DNA from: Bacteroidales bacterium
Lineage (GTDB): Bacteria > Bacteroidota > Bacteroidia > Bacteroidales > UBA3824
Assembly: GCA_017412115.1 (NCBI GenBank)
Contig: JAFPYR010000069.1
Span: forward strand, 124,001 to 188,000
DNA length: 64,000 bases
Reading direction: 5' to 3'
Numbering within the stretch: the stretch's first letter is position 1; the number at the start of each line of letters is the position of its first letter. The position numbers were made by a program, and so were the translations under genes. Below, piece after piece: positions 1 through 8,944 of the stretch. The notes under the pieces are model-generated. The model ran no database searches. It saw only the letters and a list, made by a program, of their open reading frames with translations, and was not told where the DNA came from.

Positions 1-114
1 ATTATGTATCGTAATTTATTAAAATTTCATATTTGTCGAGCCACAAGCATTGCGGGCTCGGCAAATAAAGAACCGTATTTTTATAGCGAATTATTCGCCG
101 CAAAAATCAGTTTT

Positions 115-171
115 TGCAGTTTTCGCAAAAATTTTTTCAGCCCAAAACTGCAGTTTTCGCAAAATTTTCAC
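115..171. repeat. Direct repeat, left flank of the DUF4143 ATPase gene
   Basis: About 1.7 copies of a 33-nt unit built around tgcagttttcgcaaaa followed by ttttttcagcccaaaac. The same unit in the same orientation recurs at 1579-1667 on the other side of the ATPase gene. The text after it (cttttgtttt) is also shared with the right copy, so the homology is longer than the unit itself. Confidence 0.75.
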
Positions 172-208
172 CTTTTTCTTTTGTTTTGCCTGCATAAATA
201 AATTTTGC

Positions 209-1537
209 TTACACAAACTGAGCGAAATACACCGGCAGACAACTTGTATTGCCGTCCTTGTGATAATCTTTTGTGTACAGCAAAATTCGGTCGCTTATCC
301 GTGACGAAAATTTTTCGCAAAAGGCATCCAACGATTTATGCGTTTTGTAGCCGGACGATTTCACTTCTACCGGCACCAACTTACTGCCCCGCGAAAGCAG
401 AAAATCAACTTCGTAATTATGATTGTTGCCGTCAGGAAAAGTATAATAATACAACTCGTTGCCGGCGGTGCGGAGAATCTGAGCCGTCAGGTTTTCATAA
501 ACATAACCTAAATTAGCATCGGTCTTGTCGGAAAGCAGTTTTTGATACACAACGTTTTCTGTATAGTCTTTATCCCAAAACGCCAACGTAAGAAAAAGTC
601 CTGTATCGTTGACAAACATCTTATAACGACTATAATCCTTGGAAAGAGCCATGCCGACTGCCGGATCTGAGGCGTGGTATGCGATATTGACAACCATGCT
701 GTCAGCCATGTCTTTTATGACGGCAATAACGGAGTCGGTAATGCGGCTTTCGGTCGCCGATGAAATCATAAACCTATTGGCATTACCAGTGAGTTGCGCC
801 GGAATATTCATAAACATCTGCGAGGCTGCACCGGAAATATCAATTTTTCTGAAATCATCGTCATATAGTTGAATTATTTCCCGCTTTTTCTCGTCAACCT
901 GTTGTAAATTATTGGTATTCAGATAAGTATCAACGGCTTGCGGCATACCGCCCACAACCATGTAAAGCCGCAAATCCCGCATCCACTGACGGTGAACTGC
1001 CTGCCCCATAGGTCGTTTCATTTCAAACGCACTGCGCATGAATCCGCCCGTATTTTCATCACCCATAGCCGTCCTGAACTCTTCAAAATCCATCGGATAA
1101 AGTGTCAGCCGTGTCTCCTCCGACGGAATAAGTATGTTTTGAACGTTTTTCTTAATCGAAAGCAAAGAACCTGTCTCAATAAAATCATATCTGCCGTCTT
1201 TTACAAGATATTTAATTGCCTGACGAGCAGCGGGTTGAAACTGAACTTCATCGAAAATTACAACAGATTCCCTTTTATAAAGCGTTGTGTGAAAGAGGTT
1301 TTGCAGCCTGAAAAAGAAATAGTCCAAGTCCCTCATATTTTCAAAAAGTTCGTTGACTTCACCTGAGGACTGCGCAAAATCAATGAGAATGTATGATTTG
1401 TATTCGTTTTGGGCGAAAAATTCAGCGAGGGTGCTTTTGCCCACCCGCCTTGCGCCTTTTATCAGCAAAGCAGTTGAACCATTGCGCTCGGTTTTCCATT
1501 TTAACATTTTGTCGTATAATTTCCTCTTAAAAATCAT
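209..1537 (-). CDS. DUF4143-type AAA+ ATPase with C-terminal nuclease-like fold
   Basis: A 442-residue protein of the AAA_14/DUF4143 family, abundant in Bacteroidetes and of unproven function. The Walker A motif GARRVGKST lies at about residues 28-36, and the Walker B-like strand VVIFDEVQ near 95. The C-terminal third carries EVDFLL followed by VPVEVKSS, the D...ExK arrangement of a PD-(D/E)XK nuclease-like fold. I chose the ATG at 1537 because it opens the usual family N-terminus (MIFKRKLYDKML). The further in-frame ATG at 1573 would add 12 unconserved residues running into the repeat. The gene is alone on its strand between glgB and the window edge, and direct repeats flank it at 115-171 and 1579-1667. 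That suggests movement or recombination as a cassette; this is inference. The family assignment is secure, the cellular role is not. Confidence 0.88.
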   Translation of the reverse strand: MIFKRKLYDKMLKWKTERNGSTALLIKGARRVGKSTLAEFFAQNEYKSYILIDFAQSSGEVNELFENMRDLDYFFFRLQNLFHTTLYKRESVVIFDEVQFQPAARQAIKYLVKDGRYDFIETGSLLSIKKNVQNILIPSEETRLTLYPMDFEEFRTAMGDENTGGFMRSAFEMKRPMGQAVHRQWMRDLRLYMVVGGMPQAVDTYLNTNNLQQVDEKKREIIQLYDDDFRKIDISGAASQMFMNIPAQLTGNANRFMISSATESRITDSVIAVIKDMADSMVVNIAYHASDPAVGMALSKDYSRYKMFVNDTGLFLTLAFWDKDYTENVVYQKLLSDKTDANLGYVYENLTAQILRTAGNELYYYTFPDGNNHNYEVDFLLSRGSKLVPVEVKSSGYKTHKSLDAFCEKFSSRISDRILLYTKDYHKDGNTSCLPVYFAQFV

Positions 1538-1578
1538 AATTGTTTTCGCATTAAAAATCAGGCAAATATACAACCTTT

Positions 1579-1667
1579 TGCAGTTTTCGCAAAATTTTTT
1601 CAGCCCAAAACTGCAGTTTTCGCAAAATTTTTTCAGCCTGAAACTGCACTTTTCGCAAAATTTTCAC
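1579..1667. repeat. Direct repeat, right flank of the DUF4143 ATPase gene
   Basis: About 2.7 copies of a 33-nt unit (ctgcagttttcgcaaaa then ttttttcagcc), ending in ttttcgcaaaattttcac exactly as the copy at 115-171 does. It lies just upstream of the ATPase start codon. Copy number differs between the two flanks, as expected for a slipping tandem repeat. Confidence 0.75.
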
Positions 1668-1691
1668 AATTTCTTTTGTTTTATATGTACA

Positions 1692-1741
1692 AAAAAATAA
1701 TGCACCAGACGAAATTTTTTTCGCCCAGTGCATTATTTTTT
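1692..1741 (-). terminator. Terminator after glgB
   Basis: A 14-bp perfect stem, aaaaaataatgcac (1692-1705) with its complement at 1728-1741. It lies 14 nt past the glgB stop codon and ends in a U-run when read on the minus strand. Confidence 0.8.
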
Positions 1742-1755
1742 AGACAATTATTTGT

Positions 1756-3852
1756 TTAGTCCCTTACTTTTTTCAAAACCATTACCGTCCGGTTGACGTT
1801 ATAAATCGATAAAACATAATGGTCATCTTTTGGAATTGCAAAAAATTCCGTTGAATCGTCCACTCGGCTGAATCCGCCGAATTTTTCGTCGTCAGAGTTC
1901 AAAATTATCTTGTAAACTCCCGGCTCCGGAATGTAAAACGTATAATCCGGAATACAAGCCGTAGGATGAAAATTGAAGACAAAAATCAACCCGCCTTTCT
2001 TTTCAACTATCGTATGGTTGTGCTCGTCCATGTTAAGTTGCTGACCATAAAGGTCTTGCATTACGGGATATTCTTTTATCAAATTGATTAACGCCTCATC
2101 AAAATCGTTAAGATAATGATATTTCAAATACGGAGCATCCATCAAAGACCACAAACGGCGAGCGTGTTTGTAACTCCAACCGTTACCTTCACGCGGAAAA
2201 TCTATCCATTCGGGGTGTCCGAACTCGTTGCCCATAAAATTCATATAAGCCTGTCCGCCGTTAACAATCGTAAACGCACGAATCATTTTATGAAGGGCAA
2301 TTCCTCGGTCAATAATAAGGTTCTGACGGTTTGTAGCCATGTCAAAATACATCTCTTTGTCCATCAAGCGGAAAGCAATCGTCTTGTCGCCAACTAACGC
2401 TTGGTCATGACTTTCAGCGTATGCAATCGTGCGGACTTGCGGTAAACGGTTGTTAAGAACGTTCCAAAGTTGATAAACATTCCACTGATCGTCTGATTGC
2501 TCTTTAAGAATCTTAATCCAAAAATCCGGAATACCCATTCCAAGACGGTAGTCAAAACCAAGACCGCCCTCATCAACAGGACACGTTAAACCCGGCATAC
2601 CAGAAACGTCTTCCGCAATAGAAATTGATTCAGGATTGATGATTTTCATCAATTTGTTGGCGAGTTGAAGATACGTAACAGCGTCAAATTCAACACCGTC
2701 GCGGAAATATTTCATTTGGTCAAAACTGTCAATATTACCATGATGGAAATAAAGCATTGAAGTTACACCGTCAAAGCGGAAACCGTCAAAATGAAATTCT
2801 TCCATCCAATAGCGGATATTTGACAAAAGAAACTGAATAACCTCGTTTTTACCGTAATTGAAAAGTTTTGAATCCCATTGCGGATGATCGCCTCTGCCGC
2901 CCGGATGAGTATAAAGGTCGTCGGTGCCGTCAAGACGGTTAATGCCCTCGGTCGTATTCTTAACGGTGTGAGAATGAACAATATCCATTATGACACGAAG
3001 TCCGTTTTCGTGAGCGGTTTTAATAAGGTGTTTTAATTCTTCGGGCGTTCCAAATCTTGAACTCGGCGCAAAAAAGTTTGAAACATGATAACCGAACGAC
3101 CCGTAATACGGATGTTCAGCGATTGCCATTATTTGAATAGTGTTATAACCGCCTTTTTTAATATGCGGCAAAACGTTTTCTTCAAACTCTTTGTAAGTGC
3201 CGACACCTTCTTTCTCCTGCCCCATTCCGATATGACATTCATAAATTAAAAGCGGTTCTGACGGATTAGGACGGAATTTTTTTCTTCCCCAAACAAAAGG
3301 TTTTTCAGGTCTCCAAACCTGTGCTGAAAATATTTTTGTAACATCATCTTGAACGGCTCGCGTAGTATAAGCCGGCAGACGGTCGATAATTGAATCGTCA
3401 GCACCGTGAACTATAATTTTATAAAGCGAACCGTGAACGAATGTTTTTGAATAAGTTTTGTCATCTAAAAAAATCTCCCAAATACCGTTTTCTTTTTTTA
3501 CAAGCGGATTTTTGTAACGATCCCAATTATTGAAATCGCCGAAAAGAAAAATCTCTTTTGCGTTAGGAGCCCATTCGCGTAAATACCAGCCTTTGTCTTC
3601 TTCGGAGTAATTAAGACCTAAATATTTGTATTGACCGGCAAAATCCACAAATGTCGGATAATAACTTTCAAGTTCTTTGAATTTAGCAAGATACCTATTG
3701 TAACGTGCTATAATATCGTCTTTTACAGGGTCGAGCCAGTGGTCGTCCATAATGGACAAATGTACAGGCTCTTGAGTCGTTTGAACTACGGAAGTTTCTG
3801 TTTTTTTGTTCTTTACTGGCGCTTTAGCCTTTTTAGATGATTGTCTTACCAT
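1756..3852 (-). CDS. glgB: 1,4-alpha-glucan branching enzyme (GH13)
   Basis: A 698-residue branching enzyme that cuts alpha-1,4 chains and re-attaches them by alpha-1,6 bonds during glycogen synthesis in the cytoplasm. An N-terminal CBM48-like domain lies at about 75-165, followed by the GH13 barrel. The four GH13 signatures are visible: DIVHSH (290-295), GFRFDGV with nucleophile D361, SIAEDVSG with acid/base E414, and ESHDQ with H482-D483. The overall layout is the eukaryote-like GlgB type seen in Bacteroidetes. The first 34 residues are Lys/Thr-rich and look like an unstructured extension. Met35 (MDDHWLDP) would give a protein starting where family members usually start, so the true start is uncertain. 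No other glycogen genes are adjacent, and a strong terminator follows. Confidence 0.96.
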   Translation of the reverse strand: MVRQSSKKAKAPVKNKKTETSVVQTTQEPVHLSIMDDHWLDPVKDDIIARYNRYLAKFKELESYYPTFVDFAGQYKYLGLNYSEEDKGWYLREWAPNAKEIFLFGDFNNWDRYKNPLVKKENGIWEIFLDDKTYSKTFVHGSLYKIIVHGADDSIIDRLPAYTTRAVQDDVTKIFSAQVWRPEKPFVWGRKKFRPNPSEPLLIYECHIGMGQEKEGVGTYKEFEENVLPHIKKGGYNTIQIMAIAEHPYYGSFGYHVSNFFAPSSRFGTPEELKHLIKTAHENGLRVIMDIVHSHTVKNTTEGINRLDGTDDLYTHPGGRGDHPQWDSKLFNYGKNEVIQFLLSNIRYWMEEFHFDGFRFDGVTSMLYFHHGNIDSFDQMKYFRDGVEFDAVTYLQLANKLMKIINPESISIAEDVSGMPGLTCPVDEGGLGFDYRLGMGIPDFWIKILKEQSDDQWNVYQLWNVLNNRLPQVRTIAYAESHDQALVGDKTIAFRLMDKEMYFDMATNRQNLIIDRGIALHKMIRAFTIVNGGQAYMNFMGNEFGHPEWIDFPREGNGWSYKHARRLWSLMDAPYLKYHYLNDFDEALINLIKEYPVMQDLYGQQLNMDEHNHTIVEKKGGLIFVFNFHPTACIPDYTFYIPEPGVYKIILNSDDEKFGGFSRVDDSTEFFAIPKDDHYVLSIYNVNRTVMVLKKVRD

Positions 3853-4003
3853 AATAATTAATATAATAATTTAATTTGAGCGAAATTAAAAACAAATTAT
3901 GAAAATAAAAAACTTTTTTTTTAATATTTTTGCAATAATAGTTTAAAGGTGACGTTTTAATAGTGTAAAGCAAATAAAATATATTAATTAACTAAAACTT
4001 CAG

Positions 4004-4183
4004 ATGCCTATGAATGAAAGTTACCCAAAGAAAAATTATTCAAAAAATTACATTTCGCTCGACGGATTTCACCGTTTGACTCGTGAAGTAGAAACAATGG
4101 AAAAAGAGATTTTCACAAAAGTTGACAACTTAAAATTGTCGCCGAGCAAGGAAACATTAAAGAAGATTTTTTCCTTCTTGTAA
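4004..4183 (+). CDS. Small hypothetical protein, 59 aa
   Basis: The ATG at 4004 opens a 59-residue frame beginning MPMNESYPKK and ending SPSKETLKKIFSFL. It is basic, has no membrane segment, and has a regular helix-friendly C-terminal half. Three things make it look like a real gene. It stands alone in a divergent gap after glgB, a TATTTTTG -7-like box lies upstream at 3925-3932, and a clean terminator follows at 4218-4249. Met3 is an alternative start. The C-terminal pattern resembles the small conserved proteins common in Bacteroidetes genomes, but I do not recognise a named family. Function unknown. Confidence 0.6.
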   Translation: MPMNESYPKKNYSKNYISLDGFHRLTREVETMEKEIFTKVDNLKLSPSKETLKKIFSFL

Positions 4184-4217
4184 TTTAAAAGAATAAAGAA
4201 ACATAACAATTTTTTAG

Positions 4218-4249
4218 GGCTGCTTGGAAAAGGCAGCCTTTATTTTTTA
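4218..4249 (+). terminator. Terminator after the 59-aa gene
   Basis: Stem ggctgc (4218-4223) with gcagcc (4233-4238), followed by tttatttttta. It lies 34 nt after the stop codon at 4183. Confidence 0.75.
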
Positions 4250-4972
4250 TTAAAAATTATTTTTGAAATATTCCATATATTCCAAACCTTTTTTAACATA
4301 ATCGGGGTCGTAAGTAAGATGTTTGCCGCTTTTAGGAATCGGGCGTCCCGTGTTATGAATATGAAAAGCATCGCCGTAACGGGCTTGTCTGATGTAATCG
4401 CCGTATGTTTTATCAATCCAAAAAACGCCCCAATACAAAGAATTAGCACCGCGCAAATCCTTGACTTTCACATCCAAATGCAAACATTTATAACCCATTA
4501 ATTGAAAAGGGCCCCAAGAGGATGCCAAATTTATCAACGCCTCATCAGAGGCATCAGCAATATCCTTGTAAGAAATATTTTCAAGCGAGGCCTGAGAACG
4601 CTCTTGAATAGCTTTCAATTTCTGATAAATCCCTTTTTCAAAACGCGGCGGCACGTCTTTTCTGCCGGAAGATTCCAACATTATAAGCGCCATCAAATAT
4701 TCTTTCGACAAATCGAATTGAACAGATAAAATTTTAATTTCCTTACCGTAATTAGCGATTGCTGCATCAAAACCGCCCCTTGAATCTTCTGAAGAGGAAA
4801 AAGATAAATTACAATTTCTAAAATACAAAAACATTACAATAAACAAAGCCGCAAAAAAAACGATTTTTAAGACTCTGTTACCTTTATTTCTTTTGTAATC
4901 CCTTGAAAGAGAATATTTTACCCGTTTCAAATATTTGATTTTCGTTAATAGAGAATTGTAAAATCCAGCCAT
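4250..4972 (-). CDS. Membrane-anchored muramidase / lytic-transglycosylase-like protein
   Basis: A 240-residue protein with a basic cytoplasmic N-terminus, one hydrophobic segment (about 37-55, VLKIVFFAALFIVMFLYF), then an extracytoplasmic lysozyme-like domain. The domain shows YLMALIMLESSGR, where the Glu fits the general acid of goose-lysozyme/N-acetylmuramidase folds, and later SSWGPFQLMGY, matching the conserved WG-FQ-MG signature. It would cleave peptidoglycan glycan strands from the periplasmic side. I chose the ATG at 4972; a GTG four codons upstream is possible. It ends close to the terminator of the convergent small gene and is otherwise monocistronic. The fold is moderately secure; substrate and cellular role are inferred. 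Confidence 0.72.
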   Translation of the reverse strand: MAGFYNSLLTKIKYLKRVKYSLSRDYKRNKGNRVLKIVFFAALFIVMFLYFRNCNLSFSSSEDSRGGFDAAIANYGKEIKILSVQFDLSKEYLMALIMLESSGRKDVPPRFEKGIYQKLKAIQERSQASLENISYKDIADASDEALINLASSWGPFQLMGYKCLHLDVKVKDLRGANSLYWGVFWIDKTYGDYIRQARYGDAFHIHNTGRPIPKSGKHLTYDPDYVKKGLEYMEYFKNNF

Positions 4973-5022
4973 TTTTTTTCTCACAAATGATTTATTTGCA
5001 AATATAATAAAAATTCAACAAA

Positions 5023-5060
5023 TAAAAAAACGCTGCCTTTTAAATAATCAAAAGCAGCGT
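5023..5060 (-). terminator. Terminator after tRNA-Tyr
   Basis: Stem acgctgc-ctttt (5030-5041) with aaaa-gcagcgt (5050-5060). Read on the minus strand it runs into a T7 tract (complement of 5024-5030). Confidence 0.75.
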
Positions 5061-5076
5061 CCTCATTTTTTCTTAG

Positions 5077-5158
5077 TGGGAAGTGATGGATTCGAACCAC
5101 CGAAGTCGTAGACAACAGATTTACAGTCTGCCCCATTTGACCGCTCTGGAAACTTCCC
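5077..5158 (-). tRNA. tRNA-Tyr(GTA)
   Basis: An 82-nt cloverleaf with a long variable arm, as expected for tRNA-Tyr. Acceptor GGGAAGT pairs with ACTTCCC, the T-loop is GGTTCGAATCC, and the anticodon GTA sits in the loop CTGTAAA. Discriminator A; CCA is not encoded. It has its own promoter (5178-5209) and terminator. Confidence 0.96.
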
Positions 5159-5177
5159 GTTCCTTATTTTTGCGCTG

Positions 5178-5209
5178 CAAAGGTAAAAAGGATTTTTATA
5201 ATATCCAAA
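5178..5209 (-). promoter_or_regulatory. Promoter for tRNA-Tyr
   Basis: The reverse complement reads TTTG (5206-5209), 20 nt, TACCTTTG (5178-5185), the Bacteroidetes primary-sigma consensus. It ends 19 nt before the first base of tRNA-Tyr. Confidence 0.75.
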
Positions 5210-5214
5210 TTTTT

Positions 5215-5245
5215 TTTGATAAAAATTTCATTTTTTTTACCTTTG
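5215..5245 (+). promoter_or_regulatory. Promoter for the helix-hairpin-helix gene
   Basis: TTTG (5215-5218), 19 nt, TACCTTTG (5238-5245): a perfect Bacteroidetes consensus promoter. It is divergent from the tRNA-Tyr promoter with the two -33 boxes only 5 nt apart. It lies 18 nt before the chosen ATG at 5264. Confidence 0.8.
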
Positions 5246-5263
5246 CAAAAAAATTAATTGAAA

Positions 5264-6403
5264 ATGAGTACATTAAAAAAATTTTTTAACCGTCTTAACA
5301 ATTCATCGCTGACGTACATCGAAAAAAAAGACAAACGACAAGTTATAACATTGATTATCACGATTTTAATAGTATTTTCAGCGACAAAAATTTACCAAGT
5401 AACCGCCGCTAAAAACACTCTTAATTTATCACCAAAAGAAGAAGCGTTAGCATTACAAAGGCTTGATAGTCTTAATGTTATGTATGCCGAAAAATTAAAA
5501 TCCGATACGCTCAACCGTTTGGATTTATACATCGCAAACCGTTACGATACCCTTAAACTTTTTAAATTCAATCCAAACTCCGCAAACGAAAATGATTTGC
5601 AAAAACTCGGATTAACAGAAAAACAAATCGCAAACTTAATAAATTACAGAAAAAACGGCGGTGTTTTCAAAACAGAAAACGATTTCAGAAAACTCTACGG
5701 ACTAAGAACAATGCAGTTCAATTTCTTACGCGAATACCTGTACTTCAACGACTCAACAACCCCGCAAACCATCACAAAAAACAATTCCGAAGAAAAATAC
5801 TTCGATTTCGACCCAAATTTCTTAACGCGTGAAGAAATGTACAAACTCGGTTTCTCAACCAAACAAATCGAATCGTTCATGAAACAAAAAGACGAAAAAA
5901 ACTGGAAATTCTATGTCAAAAAAGATTTCGCTCACGTCTATTTCATAGACGAAAAAAAATACAAAGAATTGGAAAAATATATCAAAATAGATTTAAACAA
6001 ACTCTTCAACGGTAAAAAACTTTACGACCTCAACCTCGCTAACGAAGAAGAACTATCTCAAGCCGGATTCTCTCACACCGAAGCCCAAGACATCATAACA
6101 TTCCGCGAAAAAGTCGGTTACTTCTACGCCACATGGCAACTTTCCGACTGCATAAAATACGACCGCGCTAACTCCCTCAAAACCAATGTCTACACCTGCC
6201 ACAGCGTCGAACTCAAAAAAATAAATATCAACACCGCCGACCAAACAACTCTCCTAAACCACCCATACCTCACTAAATTTCAAGTCTCTAAAATAATCGA
6301 AACACGTAACTCAAAACCTTTCAAACATATAGCCGACCTCCAACCACTTAACGCCTTCGACCAAAAAGACCTCAAAAAACTACAACATTACATTGAATTT
6401 TAA
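5264..6403 (+). CDS. Membrane-anchored protein with four helix-hairpin-helix (ComEA-like) repeats
   Basis: A 379-residue protein with one N-terminal membrane segment (about 27-43, VITLIITILIVFSATKIY). Four degenerate helix-hairpin-helix units follow, recognisable by F/Y/I-x-N-x-A then a 'LxxLGL...I..YR' pattern: FNPNSANENDLQKLGL, FDPNFLTREEMYKLGF, YDLNLANEEELSQAGF and ININTADQTTLL. ComEA-type HhH domains bind DNA non-specifically, so DNA binding outside the inner membrane, for example in uptake, is possible. Proteins of this layout are common in Bacteroidetes, however, and are not proven competence factors. The ATG at 5264 is preferred over an in-frame TTG two codons upstream because of its distance to the promoter. 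Its stop codon is followed within about 10 nt by the hairpin element 6414-6596. Confidence 0.8.
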   Translation: MSTLKKFFNRLNNSSLTYIEKKDKRQVITLIITILIVFSATKIYQVTAAKNTLNLSPKEEALALQRLDSLNVMYAEKLKSDTLNRLDLYIANRYDTLKLFKFNPNSANENDLQKLGLTEKQIANLINYRKNGGVFKTENDFRKLYGLRTMQFNFLREYLYFNDSTTPQTITKNNSEEKYFDFDPNFLTREEMYKLGFSTKQIESFMKQKDEKNWKFYVKKDFAHVYFIDEKKYKELEKYIKIDLNKLFNGKKLYDLNLANEEELSQAGFSHTEAQDIITFREKVGYFYATWQLSDCIKYDRANSLKTNVYTCHSVELKKININTADQTTLLNHPYLTKFQVSKIIETRNSKPFKHIADLQPLNAFDQKDLKKLQHYIEF

Positions 6404-6413
6404 AAGGGATGAC

Positions 6414-6596
6414 GCCGCTCAAGCCGCGGGGGCTGTTCTTTCTTGAAAGAAAGAACCAAAGAACTTTTAATTACTTATCTTAAATGCGTTAGGGGCTGTG
6501 GTTTTAAGACCACAGCCCCTAACACATTTAAGATAAATTTTATAAAAGTTTTCCGGTTCCCTTTTTCAAAAGGGAACTGCCCCGCCGGCATGAGGC
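6414..6596 (+). repeat. Tripartite hairpin repeat element, copy 1
   Basis: A ~183-bp intergenic element made of three inverted repeats in series. Hairpin A at 6435-6456 has arms gttctttctt/aagaaagaac. Hairpin B at 6475-6536 has 28-nt arms around a 6-nt loop, core gttaggggctgtggt. Hairpin C at 6556-6577 has arms gttccctttt/aaaagggaac. The outer ends are GC-rich (gccgcggggg ... ccccgccggc). A near-identical copy lies in the opposite orientation at 41732-41915. It fills the space between the convergent HhH gene and asnS and could terminate both transcripts. Confidence 0.85.
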
Positions 6597-6605
6597 GTTA
6601 TCTCC

Positions 6606-8000
6606 CTAAAATGCAGCGTTTTTTGGTGTTCTTGGGAATGGGATAACGTCGCGAATATTTTGCATACCGGTTACGAAAAGGATTAAGCGTTCGAAACCGA
6701 GACCGAATCCGGCGTGAGGGCAAGAGCCCCATTTACGAGTTTCGAGATACCATTCGTATCCGTTAAGTTTCATATTGAGTTCGTTCATACGGTTAGTAAG
6801 TTTATCATAACTTTCTTCGCGGACAGAGCCTCCGATGATTTCACCGATTGAGGGGAAGAGGACGTCAGTACCTTGAACGGTTTTGTTATCATCATTGATT
6901 TTCATGTAGAAAGATTTTATTTCTTTCGGGTAGTCGATCATGATAACTGGTTTTTTGAAATGTTCTTCAACAAGATAGCGTTCGTGTTCTGATGCCAAAT
7001 CGACGCCCCAAGATACGGGGAATTCAAATTTCTTACCGTTTTTGATAGCCTCTTCCAAGATTTTGATACCTTCGGTGTATGGCAAACGGACGAAACTATC
7101 TTTCAAGACACCCTCCAAACGGGCGATTAAACCTTTATCAATCATATTGTTAAGGAATTGCAAATCGTCTTTGCAGTTATCCAAAGCCCATTTAACGCAG
7201 TATTTTATGAAATCCTCTTCCAAATCCATAAGTTCGTTGAGATTCATAAATGCGATTTCGGGTTCTATCATCCAAAATTCAGCCAAGTGTCTTGGAGTGT
7301 TGGAGTTTTCGGCTCTGAAAGTAGGACCGAAAGTGTAAATTGCACCAAGTGCTGTTGCAGCGAGTTCGCCTTCCAACTGTCCTGAAACGGTCAAAGATGT
7401 TTGAGCGCCGAAGAAGTCTTGAGAATAATCTATTTCGCCCTCTTTGGTTTTCGGAGGATTTTTCAAGTCTAAGGTTGTAACTTGAAACATCTGACCTGCG
7501 CCTTCGCAATCGCTTGCCGTGATAAGAGGAGAGTTCCAATAATAAAAACCGTGCTGATGGAAATATGTGTGAATAGCCATCGCCATATTATGACGGATTC
7601 TAAAGACAGCTCCGAAAGTATTAGAACGCATACGAATATTAGCGTGTTCCCTCAAAAATTCCATTGAGTGGCCTTTTTTCTGAAGCGGATAATCCGAGCC
7701 TGCAACACCATAAACTTCGATTGCAGTAGCCTGAACTTCAACACTTTGCTCTGCGCCCTGACTTTTTACTAAAGTGCCATTAACATTAATACAAGCACCC
7801 GTTGTAATATCTTTTAAAATATTTTCGTCGAATTTTTCAACGTCCACTACGATTTGAACGTTTTTGATAGTAGAACCGTCATTTAATGCAATGAAATTAA
7901 CGGCTTTGCTGCCGCGGCGGGTTCTGACCCAACCTTTAACGTTAACCTCTGCGCCGTAATCTTCACGCTTTAAAAGGTCGATAACTTTTGTTCTCTCCAT
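6606..8000 (-). CDS. asnS: Asparaginyl-tRNA synthetase
   Basis: A 464-residue class IIb synthetase that charges tRNA-Asn with asparagine. The N-terminal OB-fold anticodon-binding domain occupies about 1-110 ([14 protein letters not shown], then FIALNDGS). Class II motif 2 is seen in [26 protein letters not shown] sequence (FRAE, RHLAEF). Motif 3 is at the C-terminus ([15 protein letters not shown]). The absence of an aspartate-specific insertion and the IEPEIAF segment favour AsnRS over AspRS. The length is normal. A TATCTTTG -7-like box lies at 8033-8040 (minus), 33 nt before the ATG. The stop codon lies 9 nt from the hairpin element. Confidence 0.96.
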   Translation of the reverse strand: MERTKVIDLLKREDYGAEVNVKGWVRTRRGSKAVNFIALNDGSTIKNVQIVVDVEKFDENILKDITTGACINVNGTLVKSQGAEQSVEVQATAIEVYGVAGSDYPLQKKGHSMEFLREHANIRMRSNTFGAVFRIRHNMAMAIHTYFHQHGFYYWNSPLITASDCEGAGQMFQVTTLDLKNPPKTKEGEIDYSQDFFGAQTSLTVSGQLEGELAATALGAIYTFGPTFRAENSNTPRHLAEFWMIEPEIAFMNLNELMDLEEDFIKYCVKWALDNCKDDLQFLNNMIDKGLIARLEGVLKDSFVRLPYTEGIKILEEAIKNGKKFEFPVSWGVDLASEHERYLVEEHFKKPVIMIDYPKEIKSFYMKINDDNKTVQGTDVLFPSIGEIIGGSVREESYDKLTNRMNELNMKLNGYEWYLETRKWGSCPHAGFGLGFERLILFVTGMQNIRDVIPFPRTPKNAAF

Positions 8001-8141
8001 TTTAATTTGTTTACTAAAAATTTTTACGGCTGCAAAGATAACGGATTTTTCTCAAAATCAGAAAAAAAAGTGAAAGAAAAATTTTGCAGTTATTTTAATT
8101 GTCATTAATTTAACCGCGTTAAATTTTACTATTATAATAAA

Positions 8142-8936
8142 GTGAACACAAATTTTAACACAGCGATTGCGCTTTTGCGCAGCGGAAAAACCGAAGAAGG
8201 ACTTCAAATGCTTGAAACCTCCGAAGGTTCTCAAGAGAAAAAAAATATTGCAAAAGCCGAAATTTCATATTATAAAAATGAACTCAAAAATGCAATGTTT
8301 TGGGACGAACATTCTCTTGCCGCTGATAGTCAGTGGTACGACCCTTTGATTGTAGTTCAACATTTGCGTGCATACGTTTTGGCTGCCAAAGAGTTAGAAT
8401 GTATCAGCAGGGCAAAAGAGTTTTTGGATTATTATATCAACGAAAAAAGGAAAGAATACGACGTGGTCGGTTTGCGTCCTTTCAACAATATTTATGACAA
8501 TGCAATGCTGCGTTTGGACGGCAAAAAAGGCACGGACGAACCTTTGAAAATAAAAATCATAACGGAAAAATTTTCAAGCGATTCGGCGGAAATTTCAATC
8601 GGAAATTCTTCCATTGAAGAAAAGGCAAACACCATCAGCCACGCCCTTACAACAATGTGGAATACGGTTGAAACTGATTATGTATTAAACATTTACGAAC
8701 AATATGCCGACCTTTTAACACTTGATGACCATCATATTTGGGCAGCAAGAAATTATATTAAACTTCAAAAAAACGAAAACGCCGAAAAAGCAATTATGCG
8801 TTGTGTTAAAATTTGGAAACCGACAGAAAATTTCACCGTTTTACCCATGAAATTCTTTCTGTTTAAGGACATTGCAGCATTTTTAACGCCTAAGATGAAA
8901 CTCGAAATACTTTCAACAAAGAAAAATATTCAATAA
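8142..8936 (+). CDS. Hypothetical protein, TPR-like, 264 aa
   Basis: I do not recognise this protein. It is soluble (no signal peptide or membrane segment), predicted mainly helical, and opens with NFNTAIALLRSGKTEEGLQML, which resembles a tetratricopeptide-type helix pair. A second such stretch is ARNYIKLQKNENAEKAIMRC near the end. The start is a GTG; no in-frame ATG exists nearby. Its stop is 8 nt before the LD-carboxypeptidase gene, so the two are probably co-transcribed. No function is assigned. Confidence 0.7.
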   Translation: MNTNFNTAIALLRSGKTEEGLQMLETSEGSQEKKNIAKAEISYYKNELKNAMFWDEHSLAADSQWYDPLIVVQHLRAYVLAAKELECISRAKEFLDYYINEKRKEYDVVGLRPFNNIYDNAMLRLDGKKGTDEPLKIKIITEKFSSDSAEISIGNSSIEEKANTISHALTTMWNTVETDYVLNIYEQYADLLTLDDHHIWAARNYIKLQKNENAEKAIMRCVKIWKPTENFTVLPMKFFLFKDIAAFLTPKMKLEILSTKKNIQ

Positions 8937-8944
8937 TTTTTTTT

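Noticed and set aside
37..60. Hairpin cgagcc...ggctcg near the window start
   Set aside because: A 6-bp stem with no U-run on either strand and no gene end that it clearly serves; not enough to call a terminator.
205..1700. Long plus-strand reading frames opposite the DUF4143 ATPase gene
   Set aside because: They lie antisense to a clear gene, lack recognisable domains and have skewed composition; treated as shadows.
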